64,000 bases of DNA from Nocardia carnea (GCF_029868325.1 NZ_JARWNW010000236.1:1-64000); one strand, 5' to 3'; counted from the first letter of the stretch, positions 37,536 to 47,160 are shown. Translations and numbers: made by a program. The notes: generated from the sequence alone by a model not told the origin.

Positions 37536-39139
37536 AGGGCTTCGAGCCGGCCGTCGGCGATCTGCTCACGAAGCCGGAACTTCTGGAGTTTGCCCATCGC
37601 GTTCACGGGGAAGCTCTCGGCGACGTACCAGGATTTCGGGGTCTTGGGTGGGGCGAGTCGTTCCCGCAGGTAATCCTGGAGCTCGGCCGATGTGGGGGCC
37701 GGTCGGGTCGGGTCCGGCCGGACCACCGCGGCCACGCTCTCGCCCCAACTTCCATCGGGCAGGCCGAGGACGACCGCGTCGATGAGCGCGGGATGCGCGG
37801 CCAAGGCCTCCTCGATTTCGCGCGGATAGATGTTCTCCCCGCCGCGGATGATCATATCCTTGAGCCGGCCGGTGACGCGTACGTAGCCGCGGGCGTCCAT
37901 CGTCCCGAGATCGCCGGTGTGCAGCCGGCCCTCGGCATCGATCGTCTGCGCCGTTTCGGCGGGCATCCCGAGGTATTCGATCATTTGCTGGTAGCCGCGG
38001 GCACAGATCTCGCCCTCGGCCCCGAGGGGCTGCACCGCACCGGTGTCGGGATCGCGCACGGATACCTCGACGCCGGGGAGGGGGCGGCCCGCCGTGAACA
38101 GGTTGTCGTCGCGGTTGTCGGCAGGACTCGTCTGGCAGATGACCGGCCCGAGTTCGGTCTGGCCGTACACCGCGCTCATCGCGGCGCCGCAGGTTTGCGC
38201 CCAGCCGTCGATCAGAGCGGGCGGGACGGCATCGCCACCGGACATCACGACCCGCAGGGCGCGGAGATCGAATTCGGCGAGTCCGGGATGGGCGAGCAGG
38301 GCATGCAGCATGGCGGGCACGCCACCGTAGATCTCGGCGCGGTGATCCTGGATCGCCGCCAGCATCGTTGCCGGGTCGAATATTTCGGCGAGAACCAGTG
38401 TGGCCCGCTGATACGCCGACCCCAGCGCCGCCAGCCCGCACCCGGCGGTGTGGAAGAGCGGTAACGCGGTGGCGAAGGTCGCCCCCGGTGCCGCACCGCA
38501 GCGGTCGCGGACGAAGGCCGCATTGGTCACCATCGACCGGTGCGCCAGTACTGCCGGCTTCGCGCGGCCGGTGGTGCCGGAGGTGAACTGGATCTGGGTG
38601 GCCGAACGCGGATCGACCACCGGTAGTTCCGCGCGCTTCTCGGTACCGCGGACATCGTCGAGCCAGCCGTCGAAGGTGACGGCCGCGCGCACCGCGGGGA
38701 CTGCGGGCAGCACGGCGTGGATCTGGGCGGCCATATCGGTACCGCGGAAGCTGTCGGTGTAGAAAACGCCGGCCGCATGCGACCGGTCGAGTGCGTATTC
38801 GAGTTCGGGTCCACGCAGGGCGGGGTTGGCCGTGACGAGCACCAGCCCGGCGAACGCGGCGCCGTACTGCAGCACGAGCCATTCGGGGACATTCGGCGCC
38901 CACACCGCGATATGTTCGCCGGGCCGGAACCGGTCGAGCAACCAGGCTGCCGCGCGTTCGGCATCGTCGAGCAGCTGCGCGTAGGTCCAGGAGCGGGCAT
39001 TACGTTGCGGAGCCACCGAGACCAGCGCGACTTTCTCCGGCGCGTCGGCGGCCGCCTGCCGGAGCAGTTCACCCACCGTGACCTCGAGAACCGGCCTGCT
39101 GGTGTCGACCGGCCACAAAGATTCGGTGAGCGCCGTCAT
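37532..39139 (-). CDS. Acyl-CoA synthetase (AMP-binding)
   Basis: A 535-residue ANL enzyme with FTSGTTGRAKPA, YGQTELGPV, TGDLGTMDARGYVRVTGRLKD and catalytic lysine in NAMGKLQKF. It would activate a fatty or cyclic carboxylic acid to its CoA ester. Overlaps the crotonase gene by four bases upstream and the TetR gene by four downstream, so all three are coupled. The ligase plus hydratase pairing suggests one beta-oxidation-like round on a specific acid. Confidence 0.9.
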   Translation of the reverse strand: MTALTESLWPVDTSRPVLEVTVGELLRQAAADAPEKVALVSVAPQRNARSWTYAQLLDDAERAAAWLLDRFRPGEHIAVWAPNVPEWLVLQYGAAFAGLVLVTANPALRGPELEYALDRSHAAGVFYTDSFRGTDMAAQIHAVLPAVPAVRAAVTFDGWLDDVRGTEKRAELPVVDPRSATQIQFTSGTTGRAKPAVLAHRSMVTNAAFVRDRCGAAPGATFATALPLFHTAGCGLAALGSAYQRATLVLAEIFDPATMLAAIQDHRAEIYGGVPAMLHALLAHPGLAEFDLRALRVVMSGGDAVPPALIDGWAQTCGAAMSAVYGQTELGPVICQTSPADNRDDNLFTAGRPLPGVEVSVRDPDTGAVQPLGAEGEICARGYQQMIEYLGMPAETAQTIDAEGRLHTGDLGTMDARGYVRVTGRLKDMIIRGGENIYPREIEEALAAHPALIDAVVLGLPDGSWGESVAAVVRPDPTRPAPTSAELQDYLRERLAPPKTPKSWYVAESFPVNAMGKLQKFRLREQIADGRLEAL

Positions 39140-40047
39140 CGCCGCTGCTCCGCCCGCTGCTCCAGCTCCCGTTTCATCCGCTCGATCTCGTCGTCGGCCG
39201 GGATCGCGCCGCCGCCGTCCGGGATGAACCGGCCCGTATCGCGCCACTGGACCGCGGCCTCGAACCCGTGTTGCTGGGCGAAATCGACGAACCAGCGGCC
39301 CTCGGGGGAGTGGCGGGTGATGCCGTCGAAGAGGACCGCGAGGTTCTGTGTCGTCTGCAGGCCCATGTTGTCGTAGGCCTGGTTGATCATCATCTTCTGC
39401 ATGACCAGCTGGTTGGTGGGGACCCCGGCCATCCGGTCGACGAGTTCTTCGACCGCGGTATCGAGTTCGGCCGCCGGGACCGCATCGATGACCAGCCCCC
39501 ATTCCCGGGCCCGGATCCCGTCGATGGTGTCGCCGGTGAGCAGCATCCGCTTCGCGCGTTCGGCGCCGAGGCGATACACCCACATCGCGGTGGTGGGGCA
39601 ACCCCATACCCGGGCCGGCATATAGCCGATCCGCGCGTCCTCCGCCATGACGACGAGGTCGCAGGACAGCGCGATATCGCTACCGCCCGCGACGGCGTAG
39701 CCGTGTACTTTCGCGACGGTGGGTTTGGCCGAACGCCACAGCGAGAAGAAGTGGTCGGTATTGGTTTTCATCATCCGGAAATCCTTGATCGGATCCCAGA
39801 CCGCGCCCTGATGTTCCGCACCGCCTTCGGCGTAGAGCTTCAGGTCGTAGCCCGCGCAGAAGGCGCGGCCCGCCCCCTGGACCACGATGACGCGTACCGA
39901 ATCGTCGGCGTTCGCCGCAGCGACGGCGTCACCGATTTCGCGAGCCATCTCGCCGGTGATCGCGTTCAGGCGCTCCGGCCGATTCAAGGTGAGGTAGGCG
40001 CGGTGGTCGCGTACTGCGTAGTCGACCGTCGTTCCGGTGAAGGTCAT
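39136..40047 (-). CDS. Enoyl-CoA hydratase/isomerase (crotonase family)
   Basis: A 303-residue crotonase. Oxyanion-hole segments are AFCAGYDLK and GYAVAGGSDIALSCDL; MPARVWGCP follows, where other hydratases carry the catalytic glutamate region. The long C-terminus (about 50 residues past the core, ending in a charged helix ERMKRELEQR) is larger than the 260-residue norm. It is the first gene of the crotonase-ligase-TetR operon, behind a TTGACA promoter overlapped by an operator. Confidence 0.88.
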   Translation of the reverse strand: MTFTGTTVDYAVRDHRAYLTLNRPERLNAITGEMAREIGDAVAAANADDSVRVIVVQGAGRAFCAGYDLKLYAEGGAEHQGAVWDPIKDFRMMKTNTDHFFSLWRSAKPTVAKVHGYAVAGGSDIALSCDLVVMAEDARIGYMPARVWGCPTTAMWVYRLGAERAKRMLLTGDTIDGIRAREWGLVIDAVPAAELDTAVEELVDRMAGVPTNQLVMQKMMINQAYDNMGLQTTQNLAVLFDGITRHSPEGRWFVDFAQQHGFEAAVQWRDTGRFIPDGGGAIPADDEIERMKRELEQRAEQRR

Positions 40048-40091
40048 CTCGGTGTTCCGATCTGGTCGGCGAAGGTACCGAGAACGGTTTC

Positions 40092-40111
40092 ACAGTCCGA
40101 TTGGACTGTCA
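40092..40111 (-). promoter_or_regulatory. Promoter and operator of the crotonase-ligase-TetR operon
   Basis: The perfect inverted repeat ACAGTCC-GATT-GGACTGT (40092-40109) overlaps a minus-strand TTGACA box (40111-40106), about 45-60 bases upstream of the crotonase start. A TetR bound there would block the promoter. The operon ends in a TetR gene. Confidence 0.6.
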
Positions 40112-40119
40112 ATGGGAAG

Positions 40120-40572
40120 TCAGCGGCCCGAGCGGGTCACCGGCACATCTTCGGCGAAATCGACCACGAGTTCCCGGCGGGAGAACAACCAGGTGCCGTC
40201 GGAGAACTCGAAGGTGTCCTGATAGCGCAGCGCGATCCGGTTGTCCCGGTGACCCTCACCGCGCGCGTAGATATGGTGCGCCGTGCAGTAGGTCTCGCCG
40301 TGGGCGCGGCCGGCGGTATCGGTCTCGACCACCTGCTGTCCGATGACGTGCCGGGTCGCCACCAGGTGCGATACCGCCCCCACCACCGACCGGGCCACTG
40401 TCTCCCGGCCGCGGAGCTCCGCCGGTGCGTCCGTTCGGTTCAGTTCGGGCGGCAGTACGACCACCACCTCGGAGGTACACAGGCCGGCGACTGCCGTGGT
40501 GTCCCGGCGGTCGACGGCTTGGGCATAGCGCGCGGCGAGTGCGCTCAGGGCAAGACGGTCGGCAGGGTCCAT
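40120..40572 (-). CDS. SnoaL/NTF2-fold protein
   Basis: A 150-residue cone-fold protein of the SnoaL-like group (RLALSALAARYAQAVDRRD at the N-terminus, CTSEVVVVLPP, ATRHVIGQQ, YQDTFEFSDGTWLFSRRELV). Relatives include polyketide cyclases, ketosteroid isomerase-like enzymes and hydroxylating dioxygenase beta subunits. It sits 72 bases upstream of the crotonase gene on the same strand, but the promoter in between suggests separate control. An isomerase or dehydratase role is possible. Confidence 0.82.
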   Translation of the reverse strand: MDPADRLALSALAARYAQAVDRRDTTAVAGLCTSEVVVVLPPELNRTDAPAELRGRETVARSVVGAVSHLVATRHVIGQQVVETDTAGRAHGETYCTAHHIYARGEGHRDNRIALRYQDTFEFSDGTWLFSRRELVVDFAEDVPVTRSGR

Positions 40573-40690
40573 CGTTGTATCTCAGCCCTGATCGACACGG
40601 ATCCCAAGGGGGCCTCTCGCTGGGTGAGACTCCGGTGGCCGCACCGCCCGCGAGTACCGCACGCTGCCCCTCGGAACAGGAGGCATACAT

Positions 40691-41479
40691 ATGGGTACGT
40701 TGACCGGTCGGGCCGCACTCGTCACCGGCGCCGGGGTGGGTATCGGGCGCGGTATCGCGGGTGCGCTGGCCCGGGAGGGCGCGGATGTGCTGGTCGCCGA
40801 GATCGACGCGGCCGCCGGTGCGGATACCGCGAAATGGCTGACCGAGACATGGGGCGTGCGGGCGCACTTCGTGCACACCGATGTCACCGAACAACGTCAG
40901 GTCGAGGCAATGGTGGACGCCGCGGTGTCCGAATACGGCCGGCTGGACATTCTGGTCAACAATGCCTGGCGCGGAACGGGTTATGCCCGGCTGGAGAAGA
41001 CGGCGCCCGAGGTGATGTCCGCGGGTTTCGATATGGCGGTGATGGCCGCGTTCTGGGCCATGCAGCGGGCGTATCCAGCGCTGGCGGAACACGGAACCGG
41101 GCGGGTCGTGAACCTGGCCAGCCTCAACGGTGTCAACGCGCATATGTACTCGGTCGCCTACAACGCGGCCAAGGAGGCGCTGCGGGCCCTGACCCGTACG
41201 GCGGCGCGCGAATGGGCGCCGAAACAGGTGTGCTGCAATGTGATCTGCCCCGGCGCGCGCAGTGCGGCCTACCAGCGGATGGCCGATGCCAATCCGGAGA
41301 TGGCGGCCTCGATCGATGCGGCGAACCCGATGGGTCGCGTGGGGGATCCCCTCGACGATATCGGTCCGGTCGTGGCCTTCCTCGCCGGTGACGGGGCGCG
41401 CTACCTCACCGGTAACACCCTGTTCGTCGACGGCGGCGCGCATATCAACGGCGTGCAATGGGCGCCGCAGGTCGACTGA
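40691..41479 (+). CDS. Short-chain dehydrogenase/reductase
   Basis: A 262-residue classical SDR with TGAGVGIGRGIA, VNNAWRG (NNAG variant), catalytic Ser in NLASLNG and Y-x3-K in YNAAKEA, ending with GNTLFVDGGAHI. The atypical NNAW recalls the NNAH of the paralogous pair at 45303 and 57012. It starts the plus-strand operon SDR, acyl-CoA ligase, F420-type oxidoreductase (45- and 40-base gaps). An aggag-like site precedes the ATG. Confidence 0.9.
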   Translation: MGTLTGRAALVTGAGVGIGRGIAGALAREGADVLVAEIDAAAGADTAKWLTETWGVRAHFVHTDVTEQRQVEAMVDAAVSEYGRLDILVNNAWRGTGYARLEKTAPEVMSAGFDMAVMAAFWAMQRAYPALAEHGTGRVVNLASLNGVNAHMYSVAYNAAKEALRALTRTAAREWAPKQVCCNVICPGARSAAYQRMADANPEMAASIDAANPMGRVGDPLDDIGPVVAFLAGDGARYLTGNTLFVDGGAHINGVQWAPQVD

Positions 41480-41524
41480 ACGCCGGCCCGCTTTCCACTG
41501 GCTGAGACCTGCTGCGGCGGGCCG

Positions 41525-43279
41525 GTGACGGACTTGGCTACCGTCGGATCGGCACATGCGGCGTTGCCGGAAACGTGTGGCACGGGATCAGGAGTTGAGT
41601 TGGAACACGCGACCATTGCGGGAATGCTGCTCGACCGTCTCGGCGATTCGCACCTGGGAGTGCGGACCCGGGAACGGGATTGGACGTGGGACGAAACGGT
41701 GCGCGAAAGCGCCGCCCGCGGGGCGCTGGCCACGGCGTTGCGGGTCGACGGACCGTTCCATATCGGGGTGCTGCTCGAGAACACCCCCGAATATCTGTTC
41801 TGGCTCGGCGGCGCCGCCTTGAGCGGTGCGGTGATCGTCGGTATCAATCCCACCCGGCGCGGTGCCGAACTCGAGGCCGAGATCCGCTACGTCGACTGCC
41901 AGCTGATCGTGACCGATACCGCCGGGATGGCACAGCTGCGTGAGCTGGACCTCGGCCTCGACGAGGACCGTTTCGTCCTCGTCGACGCACCGTCCTACCC
42001 CGGCCGGGTCCGAGAGCACTGGGCGGAAGAGCCCGTCGCCGCGCCGGCAGTGGACGAAACGACGCTGTTCCTGCTGCTGTTCACCTCCGGCACCACCGGT
42101 ACCTCGAAGGCGGTGCGCTGCAGCCAGGGCCGGTTGGCCCGGCTCGCGTACGCGAACACCGAGAAATACGGGCACGTCCGCGAGGACGTCGACTACTGCT
42201 GTATGCCGTTGTTCCACGGAAACGCGCTGATGGCGCTGTGGGCGCCGTCGCTGTCCAACGGCGCCACCGTCTGCCTGACCCCGAAGTTCTCCGCCTCCGG
42301 TTTCCTGCCCGATGTGCGGTTCTTCGGCGCCACTTTCTTCACCTACGTCGGCAAGGCCCTGAGCTACCTGATGGCCACCCCCGAACAGCCCGACGATATC
42401 GACAACACCCTGGTCCGGGGATTCGGCACCGAAGCCTCACCGGAGGACAAGATCGAGTTCGCCCGCCGTTTCGGGGCCGACCTGTTCGAGGGCTACGGAT
42501 CGTCGGAGGGCGCGGGATCGGTGAAGGCCGACCCGGATGCCCCCGAAGACGCCATGGGCCGGCCCGCGCACGCCGATATCGCCGTCGTGCACCCCGATAC
42601 CCGGGCCGAATGCGCCCGCGCGAAGCTCGACCGGTTCGGCCGGGTGCTGAACCCGGACGAGGCGATCGGCGAGATGGTCGACAAGGGCGGCGCGAAACGT
42701 TTCGAGGGGTACTACAAGAACGAGGCCGCGGTGGCCGAGCGGATCCGGCACGGCTGGTACTGGACCGGCGACCTCGGCTATATCGACGAGGCCGGGTTCA
42801 TCTACTTCGCCGGCCGCAAAGGTGACTGGATCCGCGTCGACGGCGAGAACACCTCCGCGCTGACGATCGAACGGATCCTGCGGCGGCACCCGAAGATCAT
42901 CGCGACCGGTGTGTACGCGGTACCCGATCCGCGTTCCGGGGATCAGGTGATGGCCGCGATCGAGGTTGCGCAGTTATCCGATTTCGACCCCGCCGAATTC
43001 GCGGATTTCCTCGGCGGCCAGGACGATCTGGGGACCAAGGCGGCGCCGCGGTTCGTGCGGGTATCGGCGAACCTCCCGGTGACCGGGTCGAACAAGGTGC
43101 TCAAACGCGAACTGCAGGCACAGTTGTGGCGGGTCGGCGACCCCATATACCACCGGGTGGGTCGCGGTGCGCTGACCTACGAACTGCTGACCGAAACCGG
43201 TAAACAGGAACTCGAACAGGAATTCCACACCTACGGCCGCGCGCGGTTCCTCCCCGACCCGGAGACCGCGCGTCGATGA
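41525..43279 (+). CDS. Acyl-CoA ligase, FadD17-like
   Basis: A 584-residue ANL enzyme resembling mycobacterial FadD17 and animal FATP/very-long-chain ligases: FTSGTTGTSKAV, PLFHGNALM, FFTYVGKALSYLMATP, EGYGSSEGAGSV, TGDLGYIDEAGFIYFAGRKGDWIRVDGEN. The C-terminal lysine is in TGSNKVLKRE. FadD17 and its neighbours act on steroid side chains in mycobacteria. GTG at 41525 is the longest start; a downstream start near the VELEHATI segment is possible. It lies between the SDR and the LLM gene in one operon. Confidence 0.9.
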   Translation: MTDLATVGSAHAALPETCGTGSGVELEHATIAGMLLDRLGDSHLGVRTRERDWTWDETVRESAARGALATALRVDGPFHIGVLLENTPEYLFWLGGAALSGAVIVGINPTRRGAELEAEIRYVDCQLIVTDTAGMAQLRELDLGLDEDRFVLVDAPSYPGRVREHWAEEPVAAPAVDETTLFLLLFTSGTTGTSKAVRCSQGRLARLAYANTEKYGHVREDVDYCCMPLFHGNALMALWAPSLSNGATVCLTPKFSASGFLPDVRFFGATFFTYVGKALSYLMATPEQPDDIDNTLVRGFGTEASPEDKIEFARRFGADLFEGYGSSEGAGSVKADPDAPEDAMGRPAHADIAVVHPDTRAECARAKLDRFGRVLNPDEAIGEMVDKGGAKRFEGYYKNEAAVAERIRHGWYWTGDLGYIDEAGFIYFAGRKGDWIRVDGENTSALTIERILRRHPKIIATGVYAVPDPRSGDQVMAAIEVAQLSDFDPAEFADFLGGQDDLGTKAAPRFVRVSANLPVTGSNKVLKRELQAQLWRVGDPIYHRVGRGALTYELLTETGKQELEQEFHTYGRARFLPDPETARR

Positions 43280-43319
43280 CGGCCGGCCGGTGGTGCAGGT
43301 GCAGCGAAGGAGACAGGGA

Positions 43320-44195
43320 ATGAAACTCGGTGTCGTGATCCCGGTCGAACTGGGCACGAGCGGGGAACCGGAGGAGATCCTGCGGTTCGCCCGGGCCGCG
43401 GAATCGCTCGGATTCGACGAGATCTCCGCCGTGGAACATTCGGTGGTCATCGCCGATACCGAGAGCGAATACCCCTACTCGCCGACCGGCAGATCTCATC
43501 TGCCCGACGATTGCGATATCCCGGACCCCTTGGAGCTGCTGTCGTTCGTCGCCGGCGCCACCACCACCCTCGGCCTGTCGACCGGCGTCCTGGTGCTGCC
43601 CAACCACAATCCGGTGGTGCTGGCCAAACGCCTGGCCACCCTCGACCGGCTCTCCGGCGGACGCCTGCGCATATGCCTCGGTGTCGGCTGGATGCGGGAG
43701 GAGATCGAGGCCTGCGGCGGCCGGTTCGACCGCCGCGGCAGGATCGCCGACGAATCCATCGCGGTCATGCGGGCGTTGTGGGCCGGTCGCGACGGCGTGG
43801 ATTTCCGCGGTGAATACTTCTCGTTCACCGGTGCCTACAGCCGGCCCCGACCTGTCCGCGACACCGGGGTGCCGTTGTATATCGGCGGCCACAGCCTGGC
43901 GGCCGCGCGCCGGGCCGGCCGGTTGGGCGACGGATTCCAGCCACTGGGGCTGGCCGGCGACGACCTCGCTACGGCGATCGGCACCATGCGCGAAGCGGCC
44001 GCGGCGGCCGAGCGGGATCCCGCGGATATCTCCCTGGTCCTCGGCGCCACCCTGCCGCGCCTGGACGAGTCCAAGCTGGACCGGTCCCGCGCGCTCGGCG
44101 CCGACCGCCTCGTACTGTCGGCGTCCCGCCACGCCACCTCGATGGATCTCGTGATCGACGAAATGGCGGAGTGCGCGAAACGTGTGGGCCGCTGA
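43320..44195 (+). CDS. LLM-class F420-dependent oxidoreductase
   Basis: A 291-residue luciferase-like protein of the TIGR03619-type group: MKLGVVIPVE, SLGFDEISAVEH, LSTGVLVLPNHNPVVLAKRLATLD, GRLRICLGVGWMREEIEACG, VPLYIGGHS. Such proteins use F420. GAAGGAGA precedes the ATG. Third gene of the SDR/FadD17-like operon, so it may carry out a redox step on the same CoA-ester series. The stop lies nine bases from a convergent dehydrogenase gene. Confidence 0.9.
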   Translation: MKLGVVIPVELGTSGEPEEILRFARAAESLGFDEISAVEHSVVIADTESEYPYSPTGRSHLPDDCDIPDPLELLSFVAGATTTLGLSTGVLVLPNHNPVVLAKRLATLDRLSGGRLRICLGVGWMREEIEACGGRFDRRGRIADESIAVMRALWAGRDGVDFRGEYFSFTGAYSRPRPVRDTGVPLYIGGHSLAAARRAGRLGDGFQPLGLAGDDLATAIGTMREAAAAAERDPADISLVLGATLPRLDESKLDRSRALGADRLVLSASRHATSMDLVIDEMAECAKRVGR

Positions 44196-44204
44196 TCGTC
44201 CCGG

Positions 44205-45227
44205 CTACGGGCGGACGACGATCTTGCCCACATGCCGGCGGGTGCCGAATTCCGCTTGCGCCCGGTGGATATCGGCCAGGTCGTAAACGGCCGCGATCGG
44301 CGGTCGTATGGTGCCGCGGCGCGCCTCGGCCACGAGTAGCTCGAAGTGGTGCGGGGTGTGCATCGAGGAACCGATGATCGCGATGTTGTGCAGATAGAGC
44401 CGGCGCAGGTCGAGCGGAACGGTGTGGCCGCCGATCGCTCCGGCGATCACCCACCGGGCGCCGTCGCGCAGATACGGTAGCACCTCGGCCAGAACCGGGG
44501 CGCCGACCACGTCGAGGACGGCGTCGAGGCCGTCTCGGGCATACTCGTGCACCGCGTCGCCGATCGGCCGGTGCCGGTCGACGGTCACCGCGGCGCCGGC
44601 GGCGGTGACCTGGGCGCTCTTCGCCTCGGTGGTCAGGGCGACGACATGCGCACCCCGGGCCCGGGCGAGCTGGACCAGGGCGATCCCGACCCCGCCCGAC
44701 GCGCCGGTGACCAGCACCGTTTCCCCGGCGCGGATTGCGCCCCGCTCCAGCATCCCCATCGCGGTGCCGTACGCGACGGGCAGGCAGGCGAGCTCATCGT
44801 CCGACAGCGGCGAATCGGACACGTCGTGCACGCGGATGCTCTCGACGAGAACCCGTTCGGCGAAGCCGCCGTCGGCTTCGCTGCCCAGCAGCCCGACCGG
44901 ATGGTCGCGGGCATCGTAGAAGGCGGGGTCCACCAGGACGCGACGGCCGACAAGGGAGCTGTCCACACCGTCGCCGACGGCCTCGACGACTCCGGCGATA
45001 TCGCCACCCTGGATACGCGGGAAATCGATCGGCCCACGCCAGCCGGCCCGGGCGTCCGGGTCCTCCGCGGTCCCGTAGGCGCCCTCGCGGGTCCAGATAT
45101 CGGTGTTGTTCATCGCCGCGGCGGTGACCTGGACCAGCACCTGGCCCGCCCCGGGGGCCGGATCGGGTACGTCGCGAACCTCCAGCGCCTCCGGTCCGCC
45201 GAAGCGAGTCAGCACTGCCGCTTTCAC
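44205..45227 (-). CDS. Medium-chain (quinone-oxidoreductase-like) dehydrogenase
   Basis: A 340-residue MDR with GroES-like N-terminus (MKAAVLTRFGGPEALEV, AAAMNNTDIWTREG), then Rossmann motif VTGASGGVGIALVQLA and a C-terminal GKIVVRP. No structural-zinc cysteine cluster is present, so it belongs to the zinc-free NADPH:quinone reductase-like branch. It follows an SDR gene by 75 bases on the same strand; the two may be co-transcribed. Confidence 0.9.
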   Translation of the reverse strand: MKAAVLTRFGGPEALEVRDVPDPAPGAGQVLVQVTAAAMNNTDIWTREGAYGTAEDPDARAGWRGPIDFPRIQGGDIAGVVEAVGDGVDSSLVGRRVLVDPAFYDARDHPVGLLGSEADGGFAERVLVESIRVHDVSDSPLSDDELACLPVAYGTAMGMLERGAIRAGETVLVTGASGGVGIALVQLARARGAHVVALTTEAKSAQVTAAGAAVTVDRHRPIGDAVHEYARDGLDAVLDVVGAPVLAEVLPYLRDGARWVIAGAIGGHTVPLDLRRLYLHNIAIIGSSMHTPHHFELLVAEARRGTIRPPIAAVYDLADIHRAQAEFGTRRHVGKIVVRP

Positions 45228-45302
45228 CTATCGACTCCTCTGCTGTGTTCACACACCGTGACCGGTGGTAGCCGTGGCCGGGGAGGTCGGCGCAGGCTCG
45301 GT

Positions 45303-46046
45303 CTATCGCAGCTTGATGCTGCCGCCGTCGACCATGATGGTCTGGCCGGTGATGTAGTCGGCGTCCGCGCTGGCGAGGAAAACCGCGACCCGGCCGATAT
45401 CGGCCTCGGGATCACCGAACCGGTGCAGCGGCGTCTTCGCCAGCAGAACATCCTCGATACCGGGATTCGCGGCGATATAGGATTCGACACCCTCGGTCAG
45501 CGCGAGTGGCGAGATCAGGTTGACATTGATGTTGTGGACCGCCCATTCGTTCGCAGCTACCCGGCTGATCGCCCGGATGGCCTCCTTGGCGGCTGCGTAG
45601 GAGGCCTGGTTCTCCTGCCCCTCGATACCGGCCCCCGAGGCGAAGTTGATGATCGTGCCCTGATTGGTGGCCAGTTGTTCGTGTGCCGCCTTCATGAGCC
45701 AGAAGGTCGGATAGAAACCGGTCCCGAAGGACAGGTCGAGCATGTTCTGGGTGGTCTCCAGCAGCGGCGCCTGCCGGGAGGCGTGCGCATTGTTGACGAC
45801 GATATCGAGTTTGCCGAACGCCTCGATCGCCGCCTGCACGATCGCCGGCGCGCTCGCCTCCTCGGAGATATCGGCGTTCAGGAACTTCCCGGTTCCGGCC
45901 AGTTCGGTCTCGAGTGCCTTACCCGCGTCATCGTCGATATCGACGAAGAGGACCTGTGCGCCTTCCTTGGTGAAGGCCCGGACGATCCCGCGGCCGATAC
46001 CGCCCGCGCCTCCGGTCACGATCGCGACTTTTCCGGCGAGCCTCAT
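45303..46046 (-). CDS. Short-chain dehydrogenase, copy A of a paralogous pair
   Basis: A 247-residue SDR with TGGAGGIGRGIVRAF, NNAHASRQAPL (His replaces Gly of NNAG), catalytic Ser in NFASGAGIEGQ, Y-x3-K in YAAAKEA, and VDGG. It closely resembles, over its full length, the product of 57012-57755, sharing FDLSFGTGFYPT-type and ISPLALTEGV segments. It is divergent from the hydroxysteroid-dehydrogenase-like gene at 46354. Substrate unknown. Confidence 0.9.
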   Translation of the reverse strand: MRLAGKVAIVTGGAGGIGRGIVRAFTKEGAQVLFVDIDDDAGKALETELAGTGKFLNADISEEASAPAIVQAAIEAFGKLDIVVNNAHASRQAPLLETTQNMLDLSFGTGFYPTFWLMKAAHEQLATNQGTIINFASGAGIEGQENQASYAAAKEAIRAISRVAANEWAVHNINVNLISPLALTEGVESYIAANPGIEDVLLAKTPLHRFGDPEADIGRVAVFLASADADYITGQTIMVDGGSIKLR

Positions 46047-46353
46047 CGCACTCCTTCCGATCGGGTCGTTCGATACCTGTGCGGCCCGGACCGGAACGCC
46101 GGGACGTATGCAGCGTATGCGACTGCCGGCCCTGCCCGGCTGCACCGCGTTGCGGGCGTGTACCACCACACCGCTCCTCGGCGTCCACCAGATCACTGGT
46201 GCGATGTCCACTGTGCGGACGCCGGGACTGTGCGCCCAAAGGTTGAGGCGGTACGTACTGAACATCATCCGAAGAATCGAGAGGATTCCCCCCGAAGCGT
46301 GGTGCCGGCGAGGTTCTGCGGCGCACCCTCCCCATTCGACGACAAGGAATATC
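46047..46353. other. Divergent promoter region between two SDR genes
   Basis: About 300 bases without a supported gene. The palindrome GTACGTAC lies at 46251-46258, about 95 bases upstream of the 3-alpha-HSD-like start. Confidence 0.35.
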
Positions 46354-47160
46354 ATGTCCACCTACGTTCTCACCGGCACAGCTTCCGGAATCGGAGCAGC
46401 CACCAAAGCCCGGCTGGAGGCCGGCGGTCACCGCGTAATCGGCGTGGATCTGCAGAATGCCGATATCGACGCCGATCTCGGGACACCGGCCGGTCGGGCG
46501 GCGGCAATCACGGCGATCACCGACCTGGCCGATGGCCCTATCGACGGGTTCGCGCCGATTGCCGGGGTCGGCCCGGCCACCGGGCGCCCGGCCGGACTAC
46601 TGGTCGCGGTGAACTACTTCGGCGCCGTCGAGCTCCTGGCCGGGCTGCGACCTCTGCTCGCCCAGCGGGAGACGTCCTCGGTCGTTCTCGTCAGCTCGAA
46701 CTCGACGACCTGCCAGCCCGGCTGGCCGACGGAACTCGCCGACGCCTGTCTGACCGGCGACGAAGCCGCGGCCTGCCGCCTGGCGGAGTCGTATGGCGAG
46801 TTCGCCTCGATGCAGGCATATCCCGCGACGAAGGCGGCCCTGGCATACCACGCCCGCCTGAACTCCGGTGAATACATCAAAGACGGCATCCGGATCAATG
46901 CTGTCGCACCGGGTTTCATCCATACTCCGCTGACCGACAGCAGCGTCGACGACCCGGCCGTCGGCGCCGGAATGAAGGAGTTTCTGGCCGGTATTCCGGT
47001 CGGACGCGGCGGCCGGCCGGAGGAGATCGCCTCGCTGATCGCGTACCTGCTGGGACCCGAGTCGACGTTCCTGGTGGGCTCCGTGCTCTTCGCCGACGGC
47101 GGCACCGATGCGGCACTGCACGCGAAGGATTGGCCGAAGATGTGGGAGGCCGGTGAGTGA
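46354..47160 (+). CDS. SDR resembling 3-alpha-hydroxysteroid dehydrogenase/carbonyl reductase (HsdA-like)
   Basis: A 268-residue SDR with the abbreviated glycine motif TGTASGIGAATKARL, the ADIDADLGTPAGR strand typical of HsdA of Comamonas, VNYFGAVELL, catalytic Ser in LVSSNST, Y-x3-K in YPATKAA, and a long C-terminus with GSVLFADGGTDA...KDWP. Members reduce 3-keto groups of steroids, terpenoids or other cyclic ketones. The C-terminal 40 residues match a decayed gene at 58097-58222. Confidence 0.88.
   Translation: MSTYVLTGTASGIGAATKARLEAGGHRVIGVDLQNADIDADLGTPAGRAAAITAITDLADGPIDGFAPIAGVGPATGRPAGLLVAVNYFGAVELLAGLRPLLAQRETSSVVLVSSNSTTCQPGWPTELADACLTGDEAAACRLAESYGEFASMQAYPATKAALAYHARLNSGEYIKDGIRINAVAPGFIHTPLTDSSVDDPAVGAGMKEFLAGIPVGRGGRPEEIASLIAYLLGPESTFLVGSVLFADGGTDAALHAKDWPKMWEAGE

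Noticed and set aside
39268-41391. 707-codon plus-strand open frame across the crotonase/SDR region
   Set aside because: It runs antisense to the crotonase and SnoaL genes and out of frame with the SDR; no motifs.
44547-46871. 774-codon plus-strand open frame
   Set aside because: Antisense of two dehydrogenase genes and out of frame with the HsdA-like gene; composition is typical of a shadow frame.
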